64,000 bases of DNA from Branchinecta lynchi (lineage: Eukaryota; Arthropoda; Branchiopoda; Anostraca; Branchinectidae), in NCBI GenBank assembly GCA_023053575.1, contig JAKZAP010000021.1:1247501-1311500 (forward strand), read 5' to 3'. Below the pieces are notes generated by a model. That model was not told the DNA's origin, ran no database searches, and saw only the letters and a list, made by a program, of their open reading frames with translations. This document shows, piece by piece, positions 22,281-33,027 of the stretch. The position numbers were made by a program, and so were the translations under genes. Each line of letters begins with the position of its first letter. Positions within the stretch are counted from its first letter, which is position 1.

Positions 22281-23112
22281 CAGAGCAAAATAACACTCGG
22301 GAGTAGCGTCAAAACCTATATTTTCCTTGCTTCGCAAACGGGCCATACTCATAGCGCCGCCCACCAAATTTGCTGCTTTCAAAGCGAGACAAACTTGCGG
22401 ATTTAAAAATTTCTAGTAAAGCTAAGAGCAGGAATTTCGCGAGATCACTTTCCGTCGAGCGAAGCGCATCGCGAAAACTGTGGGAAAGCGATTCCTGGAA
22501 TAACTTTCCACTTTCCCCCTGGACAGATCGTGAAAACGCATTGAAAGCTGATATCGACGAGAAAATGTTGAATTACAAACTTTTCGAATAAATAAATCAC
22601 CTAACGGTTCTTTGATTCTCATATTTTCCATCGAAGTCACCATAATTACGATTGTCATTTTTTATTTATTTATTAGTGATACTTGCAATGTTTTTTCTCC
22701 ACACTTTTGAAATTCCCGCCGAAACATTCAATTTTCAGCGGAGCTTTCCACTAATCTCGTGGAATGAGTTTCCGGGAAAGCTGCTTCGGTTTCTGAAGCG
22801 TGAAAACTGGGTTGGAAAGTTCGGCCAATTTACAAAGTAGCGCGAAAACTATTGGAAAGTCATTTGGACTTTGCTTTCCAGCTCGCGAAAACCCTCCTAA
22901 GATACGGTCTGCACACATCGAGGAAACAGGGGATAGTGCATCTTTTTTCTGCAGAATTCAGAGTATGAAGTTATTCGAGCCAGCGCTTGTGCACGACAGG
23001 TTGAGTTTCAGTAGGGACGTTCGCTATCGCCAGTGGTGCTACTGTCGCTGCTATTCGAGTGTGTGTCCCTTTTTCAAGTCTTGGCGCTACTCCCTAGTGT
23101 TATTTTGCTCTG
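22281..23112. mobile_element. Family A hAT-like MITE carrying a nested insertion
   Basis: Ends CAGAGCAAAATAACACT and AGTGTTATTTTGCTCTG, flanked by exact 8-bp AACCAGAG at 22273-22280 and 23113-23120. Compared with the 43484-43841 copy it is longer by about 470 bp because of an insert at about 22425-22895. No transposase. Confidence 0.9.
22427..22895. mobile_element. Insert nested in family A element
   Basis: This sequence interrupts family A. Its ends are loosely inverse (AGGAATTTCGCGAGATC on the left; CTCGCGAAAACCCTCCT on the right), and it repeats motifs such as GGAAAGCTTT/GCTTTCC and GCGAAAACT. Probably another small TIR element. Confidence 0.55.
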
Positions 23113-23125
23113 AACCAGAGCTAAG

Positions 23126-23245
23126 TAAGGGGACCTGACAAAATTGACGCACACATGAATATCAACGATACTAGCACCACTAGCGATAGAGAACGCCCCT
23201 ACTGAAGCACATTCAGTCGTTCATCAACCTCGCTGATGACTTCAT
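23126..23245 (-). mobile_element. Family A fragment, inverted
   Basis: Internal part of family A in reverse orientation (CACCACTAGCGATAGAGAAC and CATTCAGTCGTTCATC), directly after the full copy. No TIR. Confidence 0.6.
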
Positions 23246-23261
23246 TTTCTCGCCTATCCTC

Positions 23262-24115
23262 TAGGTTCTGTTCTAGGCCCTTTATTGTTAAGTCTGTACA
23301 TCAGTGACCTTGTGGACGGACTATATTCTACTATTCTGCTGTATGCTGATGACACGAAAGTATACGGAGTGATCGAATCCCCTGAAGACTCACTGCAACT
23401 ACAGGCTGATGTAGATGACATAAATCAATGGCTGATCGAAATCAACGCAACGAAAAGCCACCTGATGACCTTAGGACGAACTAAAGGCCGTCATTTATAA
23501 AATTGGAGACACCTCTCTAAGCAGCTGCGATGAGGAGAGGAATTTGGTTGTCATAGTTGACTCCCGAGTAAGCTTCCACAGCCACTATGAACAGACCATT
23601 TCCAAGGCTAACAAAGCTGCTGGTTTACTTCAAAGATCTTTTCAGTTTCAGGACGAGCATATGCTTACTACACTCTACGCTGTAACGGTGTGGGCCTTAC
23701 GCTGGTAAGGCCCACTCTCAAATATGTACACTGCTCAGTTAGACCCTTTTTACAATAGACATTGATACCCTCGAGACTGTTCAGCGGCGGTTCACAAGAT
23801 TCCCACCTAAACTGGGGCATCTCCCATACCAGCAAATGCTTGAAAGACTTAAAATCCATTCGCTGGCATACCGTTTCCAAAGGGGGGGGGGGGACCTCAC
23901 TGAGACATACAAGCTATGCCACTGTATGTACGAAAACGTCAAAGCTGACGACGTCATCAACTTCAACTTTAACAACTAATGCGGCCATAGCCTTAAACTC
24001 ACCACAGAGAGTTTCTGCATAGATATTGGTCGGTGGAGCTTCAAAACCGTGTGCCGCCCCAATGGAATCAACTGCCCGAACAAATAGCAAACTCTTAATC
24101 AATGAGCTGATTCAA
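23262..24115 (+). pseudogene. CR1-type LINE reverse transcriptase remnant
   Basis: Plus-strand RT with several frameshifts and stops. It starts at SVLGPLLLSLYISDL, then LLYADDTKVYGVI (catalytic YADD), QLQADVDDINQWLIEINATK, later SKANKAAGLLQR, LETVQRRFTR, KLGHLPYQQMLERLKI and a final domain with NGINC-like residues. The order matches the palm-to-C-terminus of CR1/Jockey-like LINEs. The N-terminal endonuclease is absent. A G run at 23882-23893 adds a frameshift. Confidence 0.85.
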
Positions 24116-24237
24116 GAAAGAAATTGAAGAAATGTTTCTTTCCCAAATGTATGACCCTAAATGTTTTCAGAAAACGTTTTAGAGGCTTTGTGGCCTTGTT
24201 GTTTTGCAATATATTATTATTATTTTCTGAACATAGC

Positions 24238-24432
24238 AAAAAAACTGATACAGCCTCCATTGTTACCTTGGTGTTTCCAGACTCCACCTTTGCTTTACTG
24301 GAGATTCCTAAACCTGCAAGTTTGTCTCACTTCAAATGCCGCAAGCGCAGTGGGCGGCGCTACGAGTATTGCCCGTTTTCAAAGCTGAAAAGCATCGGTC
24401 TTGGCGCTACTCCCTAGTGTTATTTTGCTCTA
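24238..24432 (+). mobile_element. Family A fragment (right end)
   Basis: Matches the right half of the 43484 copy, including GTGGGCGGCGCTACGAGTAT and the end CTAGTGTTATTTTGCTCT. The left TIR is missing. Confidence 0.75.
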
Positions 24433-24860
24433 TTGACAACGGACTTAATGCCCTCGGGTTCTATCCCCCCCTCCCAATTTAATACTCCCATTGTATCGAG
24501 ATCAATACTGACAGCTCTTATCTATTCAGCCCATGATATTGTGTTCGATGAATCCACCCCCCCCCCCCCCCCCCCCCTCGAGTTTTGGCTAGCGACGCCC
24601 CTGACCACTGTAATTGACCATTAACCAGATCCACTAGTTAATTATTTCTGGCAATAACAGCATAAGAAAATCATGTTCATTCTTAAACATCCAAGATTCC
24701 AACCGGACTATTCCAGCTAAGGCTAAAACAAATGGTATTTGCTAATTCACTGTGTCGATTCAGAGATAATTAGTATAAGTATCCCTAAGGTAGGGTCAAA
24801 GGTATCTCATCACATACTTTGTGGGATTCCACAAAGAGCAACACTTCAGGAGTGCAAAAA
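24433..24860. other. Intronic, with a poly-C tract
   Basis: 24556-24577 is a long C run followed by a TAGCGACGCCCCTG motif. Similar poly-C plus GACGCC blocks occur at 41876 and 42302. Non-coding repeat remnants. Confidence 0.45.
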
Positions 24861-25070
24861 TTATGTTTGACAGTGCAAAATGGATACCTCAGCTTAATTT
24901 TATTCAAGCTATATTTCGCTCTTCTTGGCAAGGGTCCTCTGCAGGCTCAAAGCCGCCCAAGTTGGAAAAAAAGTTCACAAAAAGCTCAAATAAAATTCAG
25001 CTGACGTAGCCATTTTGCACTGTCGAATATGATTCGCAGTCTGCTTGGGCTGAAGAAATACTTTTCAAAT
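24861..25070 (-). mobile_element. Ribozyme-bearing repeat, core mutated
   Basis: Fold-back arrangement with outer arms AGTGCAAAATGG and CATTTTGCACTGTCGAATAT. The minus-strand core at 24907-24948 reads CTGCAGA instead of CTGANGA, so the conserved A6 is lost and it should be inactive. Confidence 0.7.
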
Positions 25071-25276
25071 TATGAGTTACACATGTGATTTTTTTTTAGA
25101 CAATCATACCAGAATAATAAGATTGGCTCATAAAAACATCTGAGAACTTATGAAATTTCAAAAAAGTTATGTAGATTTAAATAAGAAATCATTGAAAAAA
25201 TGGGTGTGTTCACTTACAAATCAGTGCAATTTTCCTGGAGATACATCTGTACACAGCTCCAGTTCCTCTGTAAGTG

Positions 25277-25446
25277 TCAACTGAACTCAACATGATGAAT
25301 GCAGCGGTTGGATGGTGATGGGATGACGGCTTTCAGATTTTTGTATCTCGACCACACGCACTTGCACCACCTCCGCAGGTACTTGAACGCACAGACAATG
25401 AAAGTCAGTGAAGTTTTCTCCTTGTGCAAAGCTTTCAGGTTAAATG
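25277..25446 (-). CDS. Exon-like ORF, minus strand, unknown
   Basis: After a good acceptor (TTTATATTGCAG on the minus strand) a 56-codon frame runs from FNLKALHKEKTSLTFIVCAF through LRRWCKCVWSRYKNLKAV to HHVEFS and a stop. Entry phase is 1. It is rich in basic residues and cysteines. I do not recognise it. It lies in a low-repeat part of the HAUS8-like intron. A chance ORF is possible. Confidence 0.2.
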
Positions 25447-25905
25447 CTGCAATATAAACGTTTCATTAGCCATAACCAAAAAATGTTTCCAATGCCCATT
25501 TTTCATTCCTTCAACCACTTGCTGCATTTGTGCAATGTCAGGGGCATTACCAGCCATTTTTTTTTTTTATGGGGGAGGGGGGATTTAATTTACGCAGAAT
25601 GGTTTTTGCTGAAAAATTAGGTCAAGATGACTCTTTTGACGAAAAATCGACTGAACTTCAGAAAACTGTCTGTTTTTTAAGTAAAAACATGTGGTTTACA
25701 TGAAAAATTGATTGATATTAAGAAAAACGGCTGTTTTCATGAAAAAATCACTGTTTTGACGAAAAACTGTGGTGGTTAGCTCATTTATTGTCACTGACTT
25801 GCCAAAAACATCTGGAGGGGGTGCATGCCCCCTCCACCCCTCACACATAACAGCCCTGGCTTGATTACAAATTTTTAGTACAAGTCTTACCAACCAGTAG
25901 CATAA

Positions 25906-26051
25906 CTACAACAAAGATTCTTTGAACCTGCTATCAACATGTGCCACAGATATAGGCCGATTTTCTTTTTCTCCAAGTGTCTTCTCAGACTTCAGTTTGC
26001 TTTTTTTGTAGTGCATGGGCCTAACCAGTGTTGACGGTATTGGCAAAGCGG
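25906..26051 (-). CDS. Exon-like ORF, minus strand, unknown
   Basis: 48 codons after a weak acceptor (TTCTAAATAG), entry phase 1, encoding ALPIPSTLVRPMHYKKSKLK then EKTLGEKENRPISVAHVDSR and a stop. It has the same entry phase as the ORF at 25277-25446 and also ends in a stop, so the two could only be alternative last exons. No family recognised. Confidence 0.18.
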
Positions 26052-26274
26052 CTATTTAGAATGGCCAATCGGATTAGACAATGCCCCCAAGCAGCCTATG
26101 CTAAGATGCACTCTGCCATCCAAAACGTAATCATACCAACAAATCAAATTAGTGCATCAACTTGACCCTCACCAAAATAAAGTAGTGGCCATCCAAGAAT
26201 AGCCTAAAGCATATGATTTTTTGTCTGTTATTAATGAGAGAAATAAAGACAAAGTGCAATGTAAAGGCATTGGT

Positions 26275-26882
26275 TTAAATACTTTCCAGGTAGTTTTTAA
26301 GTTAGGTTGCCCATGACACGCCCAAAGTAATAAGCTGTGTTGCCATCATCCAGTTAACCGACCTATAAGATTTCCCACTATCAGTTGTTTTCTTCCTTCA
26401 AGTTAATCGAAGTAAGTTTTTATAAGCTATTTTTGGGCTCCATTTGCCGGTCGGTTAACCGTGCTGTGGACTGAGGCAGGAGCTCCATCCAACCGACCTA
26501 CGCTCTTGGCACTGCGCAAATTATAAATTCTCATTGATTTAAAATACTTTCCAGGTAGTTTTTAAGTTAGGTTGCCCACAACACTCCCAAAGTAATAAGC
26601 TGTGTTTTTTGACGTCATCCAGTCAACCGACCTACAAGATTTCCCACTATAAGTCGTTTTCTTCCTTCAAATCAACCAACCTAAGTTTTTATAAGCTGTT
26701 TTTGGCTCTGTTTCCCGGTCGGTTAACTGTCCTGTGGACTGAGGCAGGAGCCCCATCCAACCGATCTACGCTCCTGGCACTGCACAAATCAAAAATGCCT
26801 GAAGAGGACCCTTGCCAAGAAGGGCAGAAATATAGCTCAAATAAAATGTAGCTGACTTATCCATTTTGTACTGTCAAATATT
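26275..26882 (+). repeat. Direct duplication of about 264 bp
   Basis: AATACTTTCCAGGTAGTTTT and the next 260 bases occur at 26275 and again at 26539, about 90% alike by eye. Both contain CAACCGACCTA and GTCGGTTAAC motifs. The second copy is interrupted by a ribozyme-type fragment at 26795-26880. Confidence 0.85.
26795..26838 (+). ncRNA. Hammerhead-like motif, probably inactive
   Basis: CTGAAGA and GAAA are kept, but the closing base of stem II is A (GGGCAGAAA) and stem I (ATGC with GCTC) does not pair fully. Confidence 0.5.
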
Positions 26883-27167
26883 AAAAATTCTCATTGAAGA
26901 GATAGGCGCCAGCGAGGGGAAGACGCCATTGTTTCTTATAAGCTGTTTTTAGAGCTCAGAAAAACCGACCGGGGAGACAAAAACCGGTCAATAGTAGCAA
27001 ATAGGTAGGTTAACTGACCTATGGAGAAAAGGCAAAAAATGCAGCTAATGTTTCAAACAGGCTGACTGACTTTTGGCACACTGCAATATCAATAATCGTC
27101 ATGGATTTTGGAATTACACTTAGCACAGTGACTTAGAGTCAGAAACCTCACCATTTAGCTTATCTGT

Positions 27168-27473
27168 GAGCGTGTTCCACCCTTCTAACAATAGTTACTA
27201 ATAGTTACTATTTCCGTTCCATCCTCAGGAAAAGTTACTATGCTGACCGTTCCAACCTTGTCGGAATAGTAACTAATAGTTACTATTTGCTTACCATGCT
27301 CGGGACCGTAGTAAGCGTAGTAACTATGCATCTCTGTAACATGATTGGTCGTATTTGCCCCTGGCGTGAGATCCTACTGGAAAATAGAAAAATCGTTCCA
27401 GCCTTGACGGCGAAAAGCTAGAATTTGTGACGTCAGGCGTAGTAACTACGGTAAGTAGGATGGAACACGCTCT
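27168..27473. mobile_element. TIR element with GAGCGTGTTCCA ends
   Basis: The left end GAGCGTGTTCCACCCTT and right end AGGATGGAACACGCTC are inverse. The interior repeats TAGTTACTA in both orientations. Flanks TATCTGT (left) and TGTCTGT (right) suggest a slightly decayed 7-8 bp duplication. No ORF. Confidence 0.75.
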
Positions 27474-27561
27474 GTCTGTTCTCAGGAGAGCCTAGATATT
27501 CCCACCCTAAGAAAACTCATGGTTAAAAGACACAACACAATCAAAATTCAAATACAATTAC

Positions 27562-27716
27562 CTTGGCATCCCTATTATGGAGGCTCTGCTTGAAGAAGGT
27601 GTCTGGGACAGAAATGGACACTTTGTCCATGTAGCCTAAGATGTGTTCTTGTTGGCTGTTCTGAAGCCTCACATGCTGAGTAGCTTTAGTTTGTCCAGTC
27701 CTCAGCAAAGCAACTT
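27562..27716 (-). CDS. Exon-like ORF, minus strand, unknown
   Basis: 155 nt with a plausible acceptor (AACACTTCCTAAG) and donor (GCCAAG|GTAATT), phase 1 in and phase 0 out. It encodes VALLRTGQTKATQHVRLQNS, then QQEHILGYMDKVSISVPDTF and FKQSLHNRDAK. Hydrophilic, protein-like composition. Its exit phase does not match the two minus-strand ORFs at 25.3 and 25.9 kb. Unknown function; may be chance. Confidence 0.25.
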
Positions 27717-28109
27717 CTTAGGAAGTGTTAAGACACTTCCTATCCTAACAGCCATAACACCTGTCAGGAGTAAGTGAAGTAAAGTTTTCAGCATCAAGCG
27801 TACTGTAAAAGTATGACACGTAATCAAAATTAGAAAATTCCGTAAAAAGCTAAGCTAAGTAATCCAATTATTTCTAAAATAAAAAAAGCAAGAGAAGAAA
27901 CAACTACTATAATCATGAGAAAAATTAACTATAACACAACATAATTGAATCTCTTCTAATTATCGAAACAATCATGGAAGGGATGGAGCGTAGGTTTCGA
28001 TGCGGATTTTTTCTCGAGCCCCAGCAGCAACAAGACAAAAATAGGCAAAAATACTTGATTTCTGCCCTCGCGATTCGGTTGGAAAGGTAAACGGAAAGTT
28101 TATATAGCA

Positions 28110-28310
28110 TCTTTAACCACGGCCACCACGACGCATCCAGTTTTCAAATATTTTGCGTCCAGCCGCCGCGTTGGATCGCAGGAAGGCTGGATAAAGACGA
28201 TAAGCGCTAAGAAGAAAATCGCAAATTTCTCGTTGAAAGTAATGTTTTTTTCGAAGAACAATATTTCTGATCTGTTTAATCGTGGAAACATCATTTCTAG
28301 TAGGAATTGA
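28110..28310 (+). repeat. Family E repeat, partial
   Basis: Matches 34450-34640 and 54760-54930 (shared CAGCCGCC, GGAAGGCTGGATA, GACAAGCGCTAA-type and TGGAAAGTAATG motifs). Non-coding. Confidence 0.7.
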
Positions 28311-28585
28311 GCTTTAAGAATTGGTGATTGAAAGTTAGCGCTGAGGATGATGCGTTGAGGTTTGGATTAAGCCAGGAACTAGAAAACTTCAACTGGTTTA
28401 TCACTTGCCCATTTTTTGTTCAGTCAAGATGCCTGCAAGTCCTGGCTGTGTTGTCTAATTTTCGCGAAAGTTTGGCGCTAAACTTGTAAGTCAGCTGAGA
28501 TATTTGCGAGCGAACAGTCTACCATTATTCCAATTTTTGGGATCCCAAAACGTAAGTGGAGGGATACCTATGACATCGCAAAAGT

Positions 28586-28662
28586 TGTCCGTCTGTCCGT
28601 CCGTCCGTCCGTCCGTCCGTCCGTCCGTCCGTCCGTCCGTCCGTCCGTCCGTCCGTCTGTAA
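28586..28662 (+). repeat. (GTCC)n microsatellite
   Basis: About 18 uninterrupted GTCC units with CTGT variants at each end, followed by a repeat with AACTCTCGAAGG and ATTTTGATGAAACATGG. Confidence 0.98.
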
Positions 28663-28829
28663 GCACGATAACTCTCGAAGGGAATGAGATATTTTGATGA
28701 AACATGGTGAGAAGGTTCGTTGGGTCGTCGGACCAGTCAAGTTCGTAGATGGGCTTTGTAGCTCTACATTTAGGGGTGGGGGAGGGGATTGAAATTAAGG
28801 GACAAACAAAATATTTTGAAACAGCTAAT

Positions 28830-29860
28830 AAGATAGTCGATTATGGGGTAAGAAGACATGCTGAACACGATGGTGAAAACCATTTTGTCATCGGACAAGT
28901 AGTTCGCCCGGAATCCGGCCAAAACCGGAAAGTTTGTTGAAAGTAAAAGTTTTATTTGAAGTTGATTAGATGTTCGATTTAGGGGTAGGAAGACATGCTG
29001 AAGACGATGGTGAAAATTATTTTCTCGACGGACAAGTATTTCGCCCGGAATCCGGCCCAAACCGGAAAGTTTGTTGAAAGTAAAAGTTTTATTTGAAATT
29101 GATTAGATGTTCGATTTAGGGGTAGGAAGACATGCTGAAGACGATGGTGAAAACTATTTTCTCGATGGACAAGTATTTCGCCCGGAATCCGGCCCAAACC
29201 GGAAAGTTTGTTGAGAGTAAAAGTTTTATTTGAAGTTGATTAAATGTTCGATTTAGAGGTAGAGAGACATGCTGAAGACGATGGTGAAAACTATTTTCTC
29301 GACGGACAAGTATTTCGACCGGAATCCGGCCCAAACCGGAAAGTTCGTCGAAATAAAAAGTTTAATTTGGAGTTGATTGGATGTTCGATTTAGGGCAAGA
29401 ACACATGCTGAACACTTATGTGAAAATAAGTTTCTACCCGGACATTTAGTTCGTCCGGAATCCGGCCAAAACCGGAAAACTGTTGGAAGTCAAAGTTTTA
29501 TTTCTAGTTGATTAGATAAGCGATTTAGGGGTAAGAAGAGATGCTGAGTCCCTGTGTGACAATCGTATTTTACCCGGACATATAGTTCGACCGGAATCCG
29601 GCTGGAATCGGAAAATTTGTTATAAGCTAAATTTCTATTTGAAGTTGATTAGATGTTCATTACTGGGGAAAGAAGATACCCTGATTTCGTCTTTGAGCTT
29701 TCTTTTTTTGCCGGACAAGTAGTTCTGGAGTTCGGCCGGAACCGGGAAATTGGCAGAAGTGGCAGGAAGTTTTCGTCAAAACAGATATGACTTATAGGGG
29801 TAAACACACATGCTGAATCCAAATCTGAACTTGGTTTTCTCGGGTGATTAGCTATTTGGC
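28830..29860 (+). repeat. 137-bp tandem repeat array
   Basis: About seven units of 137 bp, the first ones highly alike (for example starting at about 28843, 28980, 29117 and 29254). Landmarks per unit are GTTCGATTTAGGGGTA, GAAGACATGCTGAA, CGCCCGGAATCCGGCC and AACCGGAAAGTTTGTTG. Divergence rises toward 29860. Minus-strand ORFs in it just mirror the period. Related single units lie at 36780-37530. Confidence 0.93.
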
Positions 29861-30362
29861 CTTAATCTGTTTCTGAATTTTAATTGTAAAAATGTTCAAG
29901 GAGTCTGGCGAAGACTGGATCTGGCTAAGACAAGACCCAGTTGTCTGGATCAGATATTGAATTTTTGGGATCCCATCGAAACCTTTGGTCTTGTTCCAAA
30001 AAAAAAATGCAGTAGTATTAATACTTGTAAAAATACACCTGTGACGGACAGTATTATTTTGTTTTGTAGTTGTATTCTCGTGTAATATAATAATTAGTGA
30101 AAAATACTCCCTTTATAGGCCAAATATGGTTGTTAGTGTATAGTCAAATTAATGGGTAGTAAGCTCAATTTTAATAGCGTCTACGGGAATATTAATAAGT
30201 TCTGGGAATTTTTATTAAATATGTAAAATGATAATAAATATTGGTGTTCTAGTTTAAGCTGTATTATGTCGATAAGTGCGAATATCTGCATTTTAACGGT
30301 TCTCCTTCCCCTGGTCCACTAGATTACCGAGTATTTAAGATTCCCCATGTCGTTTCTCTTAG
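29861..30362. other. AT-rich intronic sequence
   Basis: No recognised feature. ATTTTTGGGATCCCAT and what follows (29959) recurs at 37745 and 46355, so part of it belongs to the 137-bp repeat's larger dispersed family. Confidence 0.4.
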
Positions 30363-30912
30363 ATGGTTGGTATTATAGTAACGAGTTCCTTTCCGTCTTT
30401 CCGCGGCACTGCACTTATCGACATTAAGCGTAAGCTACAAAGAGGGTACGCGAAGATTGTAGCAAATCGGGGCAAGTACAGAAGAACAGCTCTAGCAAAA
30501 CTTTATGCTTCTTTTTGCGACCCGTCTGTGCTTTTCTCGGTTGGTCTGTTTGATATTTTTCATAAACGGGGTCTGTCCAGAATAAGGATAGATTATTTCC
30601 GTTACTGTAAGTTTCTTCTGTACCTGCCGGTCGCACAGTAATTCTAAGATTATTAAATCTTACGGAGATACTGACATTTTGTCACGGCTGCAAGATTTGC
30701 ATTCTGATTTCCGTCACAAGTCTTGTCTACGTCTGTTGCCGCATCACCGACTGATTAGACTTTTTGGCTTATAGCGGATGCATGTTGTATGTTTGTATGT
30801 TATTTTCTTGTTGTCTTTTGTTCCTTTATTTTTATTTTTATTTATCTCTTCTACTCCACACTCTTATGTTGTAAAACATTCTGTGGGTTATAAATACACT
30901 TACTTACTTACT
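30363..30912 (+). pseudogene. LINE 3' end with (ACTT)n tail
   Basis: A plus-strand frame (KRKLQRGYAKIVANRG, then SVGLFDIFHKRGLSRIR and LYLPVAQ) continues after a frameshift with DILSRLQDLHSDFRHKSCLR and a stop near 30775. The 3' UTR ends TTATAAATACACTTACTTAC, a short tandem tail typical of CR1/Jockey-type LINEs. The specific family is unknown. Confidence 0.5.
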
Positions 30913-31977
30913 TAATTAATTATAATTTAGTCAGTACTGAGGCTCGAAGAGTGGAATGTAGTTTGTTTTAGTCTGTATTATAATTTTATTGATGTGACAT
31001 GTCCTGTGAAAGTTGTATAGTCAGTCGATCTGTTTTTATTAATCAAAAAACATTTCTCACGGTGTTAATACAAAACGAACATTTGTTTTTCTATAGAGTT
31101 ACGTTTCTACATGGTCACACAATAAATAAAAGGTACAAATTTTAAAGTTAAACTTTCATTATTGGCTTCGAAAATATGCTACTCACAAATGAGAGATGTA
31201 ACTTATCTCAGACCGTCATCAGAGGGTCGTATGTAGTGACAAATGGAGATGAAGTGACAAATGGAGTGTTATTTTTTTTTTTTTATACCAAACTTATTAG
31301 AAAATTGGTGTCTACGCACGCATTGACAAGGATTCAGTTCAGTTCAATTGTATTAAATTGAAAATAAAGGAACAAAATAAATTTCGACCCCTACAAAGCT
31401 CCATGGCCCGTTACGTAGGGGTTAATGCCACAATAATTCAGGTCCACGCCGATCTCCCACAATCACCAATCTTCAACAAATAAATAAATTTAACGAGTTT
31501 GATTTGAAGCCAAACTAGCTGAGAAGGGAAATTTTGGGGGATTTTGTATATTGTTAGTAAAGATCGGTATTTGATCCTCTCGGGGCGTTCGACGAATGGC
31601 CACACCGGACAGCAGTATGCGAGGGAAAGGCGAATGAAAACAAGGCAGATGCGAAAGTAGCTTCGCCTTTATATTTATCTAAAGGTAAGGGAAGGTAAGG
31701 TACAATTTTAATGGCAAATATGAATAAACCTGGTGGTTCTCAAAAGCATCAGACATGCCAGTGGCATAAAAAACGTACTAATTCTTATGGGTTTGTAAAA
31801 ATTTATTTATTTTTTAATTAATTCATTAAATTAATTAATTTTTTTTTTTATTATCTAATGTAAATATGTTAGATTAAGTGTATGTTGATAGGGTACACAG
31901 TTGATGTTATTTTGTTTAGGATAAATTATTAACATTCAATGTTTTATAAGAAGTAAACTGCAAGACAAAAATGCTCC
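30913..31977. other. AT-rich intronic sequence with LINE-tail-like pieces
   Basis: 31333-31380 (CAGTTCAGTTCAATTG, then AAATTGAAAATAAAGG) looks like a LINE tail. 31800-31860 is AT-rich low complexity. No gene seen. Confidence 0.4.
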
Positions 31978-32275
31978 TCAGCCGTGATTTGAACCCAGGA
32001 CCCTCTTCTTACAAGGCAGGCGCTCTACCAACTGAGCTACCATATGTAAAATGTTTCCATCTCAAGGGCGTTTTCCCCATTGAAATTATATATTTGGCTC
32101 TATTTAGTTTTCACCATGGGACCCCGCCCTGTGGGTCCTGGTATGTCTACGTGGCTCCTACAATGGAGTACTAGACCGCTAAATTAAATTCGAAAAAACT
32201 GTTTCTAGTTTATTGGTCACGGTACAAGTCCCTTGTGTAAAGTGCCATCTGTGTATTATAACATTCAGTGTATTT
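31978..32275 (-). mobile_element. tRNA-derived SINE
   Basis: On the minus strand the head reads GGTAGCTCAGTTGGTAGAGC (D-arm/A box) and later GGGTTCAAATC (B box). The anticodon loop position reads TGT (Thr-like), but the anticodon and T stems pair poorly, so this is a pseudo-tRNA/SINE head rather than a gene. The plus-strand 3' part (TTATTGGTCACGGTACAAGT) is shared with 2214-2290. Confidence 0.6.
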
Positions 32276-32432
32276 GCTTTAGTGTTATGAATTAAAAACT
32301 TGAAGTTCGTCTATGCCTAAATAACAAGAAAAGAATGGATTATAAATACAAAACAGAAAAGATTATGGCTTACTCTAAAGACAAGCTATTTATGTAAATT
32401 ATTGATTTTTTACTAGGACATGTCCTCGTTAG

Positions 32433-32566
32433 CCCCTGAATCCGCATTTTCTTCTGATGAATTGAACAGCATGGACCCATGTGACCTATATGCAATTTAT
32501 CTCCAAAATGCTTGTTTGGCTCATCGGGCAAAGAAAGCTGCAGAGGAACAGCGAAAGAGCACCGAG
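32433..32566 (+). CDS. HAUS8: HAUS8-like augmin subunit, exon 4 (start of coiled coil)
   Basis: Encodes PESAFSSDELNSMDPCDLYA then IYLQNACLAHRAKKAAEEQR, leading into a coiled coil. Donor ACCGAG|GTAAGC, phase 0. Two acceptors are possible. The AG at 32431-32432 gives phase 1, which fits exons 2 and 3. The stronger-looking TTTTTACTAG at 32416 gives phase 0 (adding DMSSLA with an ATG), which would need another exon or act as an alternative 5' start. The LQ..FL..RA.KA....Q...E pattern matches the first helix of the HAUS8 family. Confidence 0.65.
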
Positions 32567-32635
32567 GTAAGCAAATATTCCTAGAAAATAATAAAATTCA
32601 AAGAAATCGTACTTGGAATTTTGAGAGTAAGAATG

Positions 32636-32935
32636 AATTGAATTCAATTCAGATTTATTCACCATAATATAAAAGCATGGCAGTTATAACATTGGCACGT
32701 CGACACACTACGAAACGACCAAGAAATATTTCAAATTCACGGCTTTTCGTTATAAAACTTAGTAAAATACGGCACAAATGTTTTTAAAAATCGCTCAGAT
32801 GAATTGGCACGAAGCTCGTCAAATTTTTGCACGGAACTAAATTTACAATTACGTCTGGTCTTAATTTCATATGAACAATTCGGTTTAAAGTTTGGTAGAA
32901 TGGTGCGCATGTTGATCGGGCTCGAGGCACTGGAG
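32636..32935 (-). pseudogene. LINE 3' end remnant
   Basis: The minus strand encodes CAPFYQTLNRIVHMKL and VPCKNLTSFVPIHLSDF then a stop at 32784. The 3' end at 32636 has the tail GAATTGAATTCAATTC, as at 14300. Broken at its 5' side by a SINE-like sequence. Confidence 0.5.
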
Positions 32936-33027
32936 ACTGGAGATTACGAGGACTGGAGATTAAGGATGAAGAAGGCTCCCCTGTTGAAAATGCATGTAGC
33001 ATTAGTGAACTGGAAGACTCCTCAACC

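Noticed and set aside
28770..29334. Three similar minus-strand ORFs as a small gene family
   Set aside because: They are the same frame of a 137-bp tandem repeat, offset by one period each.
28830..29860. CRISPR-like array
   Set aside because: Units are contiguous with no unique spacers, the period is too long, and the genome is eukaryotic.
31978..32045. Functional tRNA-Thr gene
   Set aside because: A and B boxes are present, but the anticodon and T stems do not pair and the acceptor stem is absent. Read as a SINE head.
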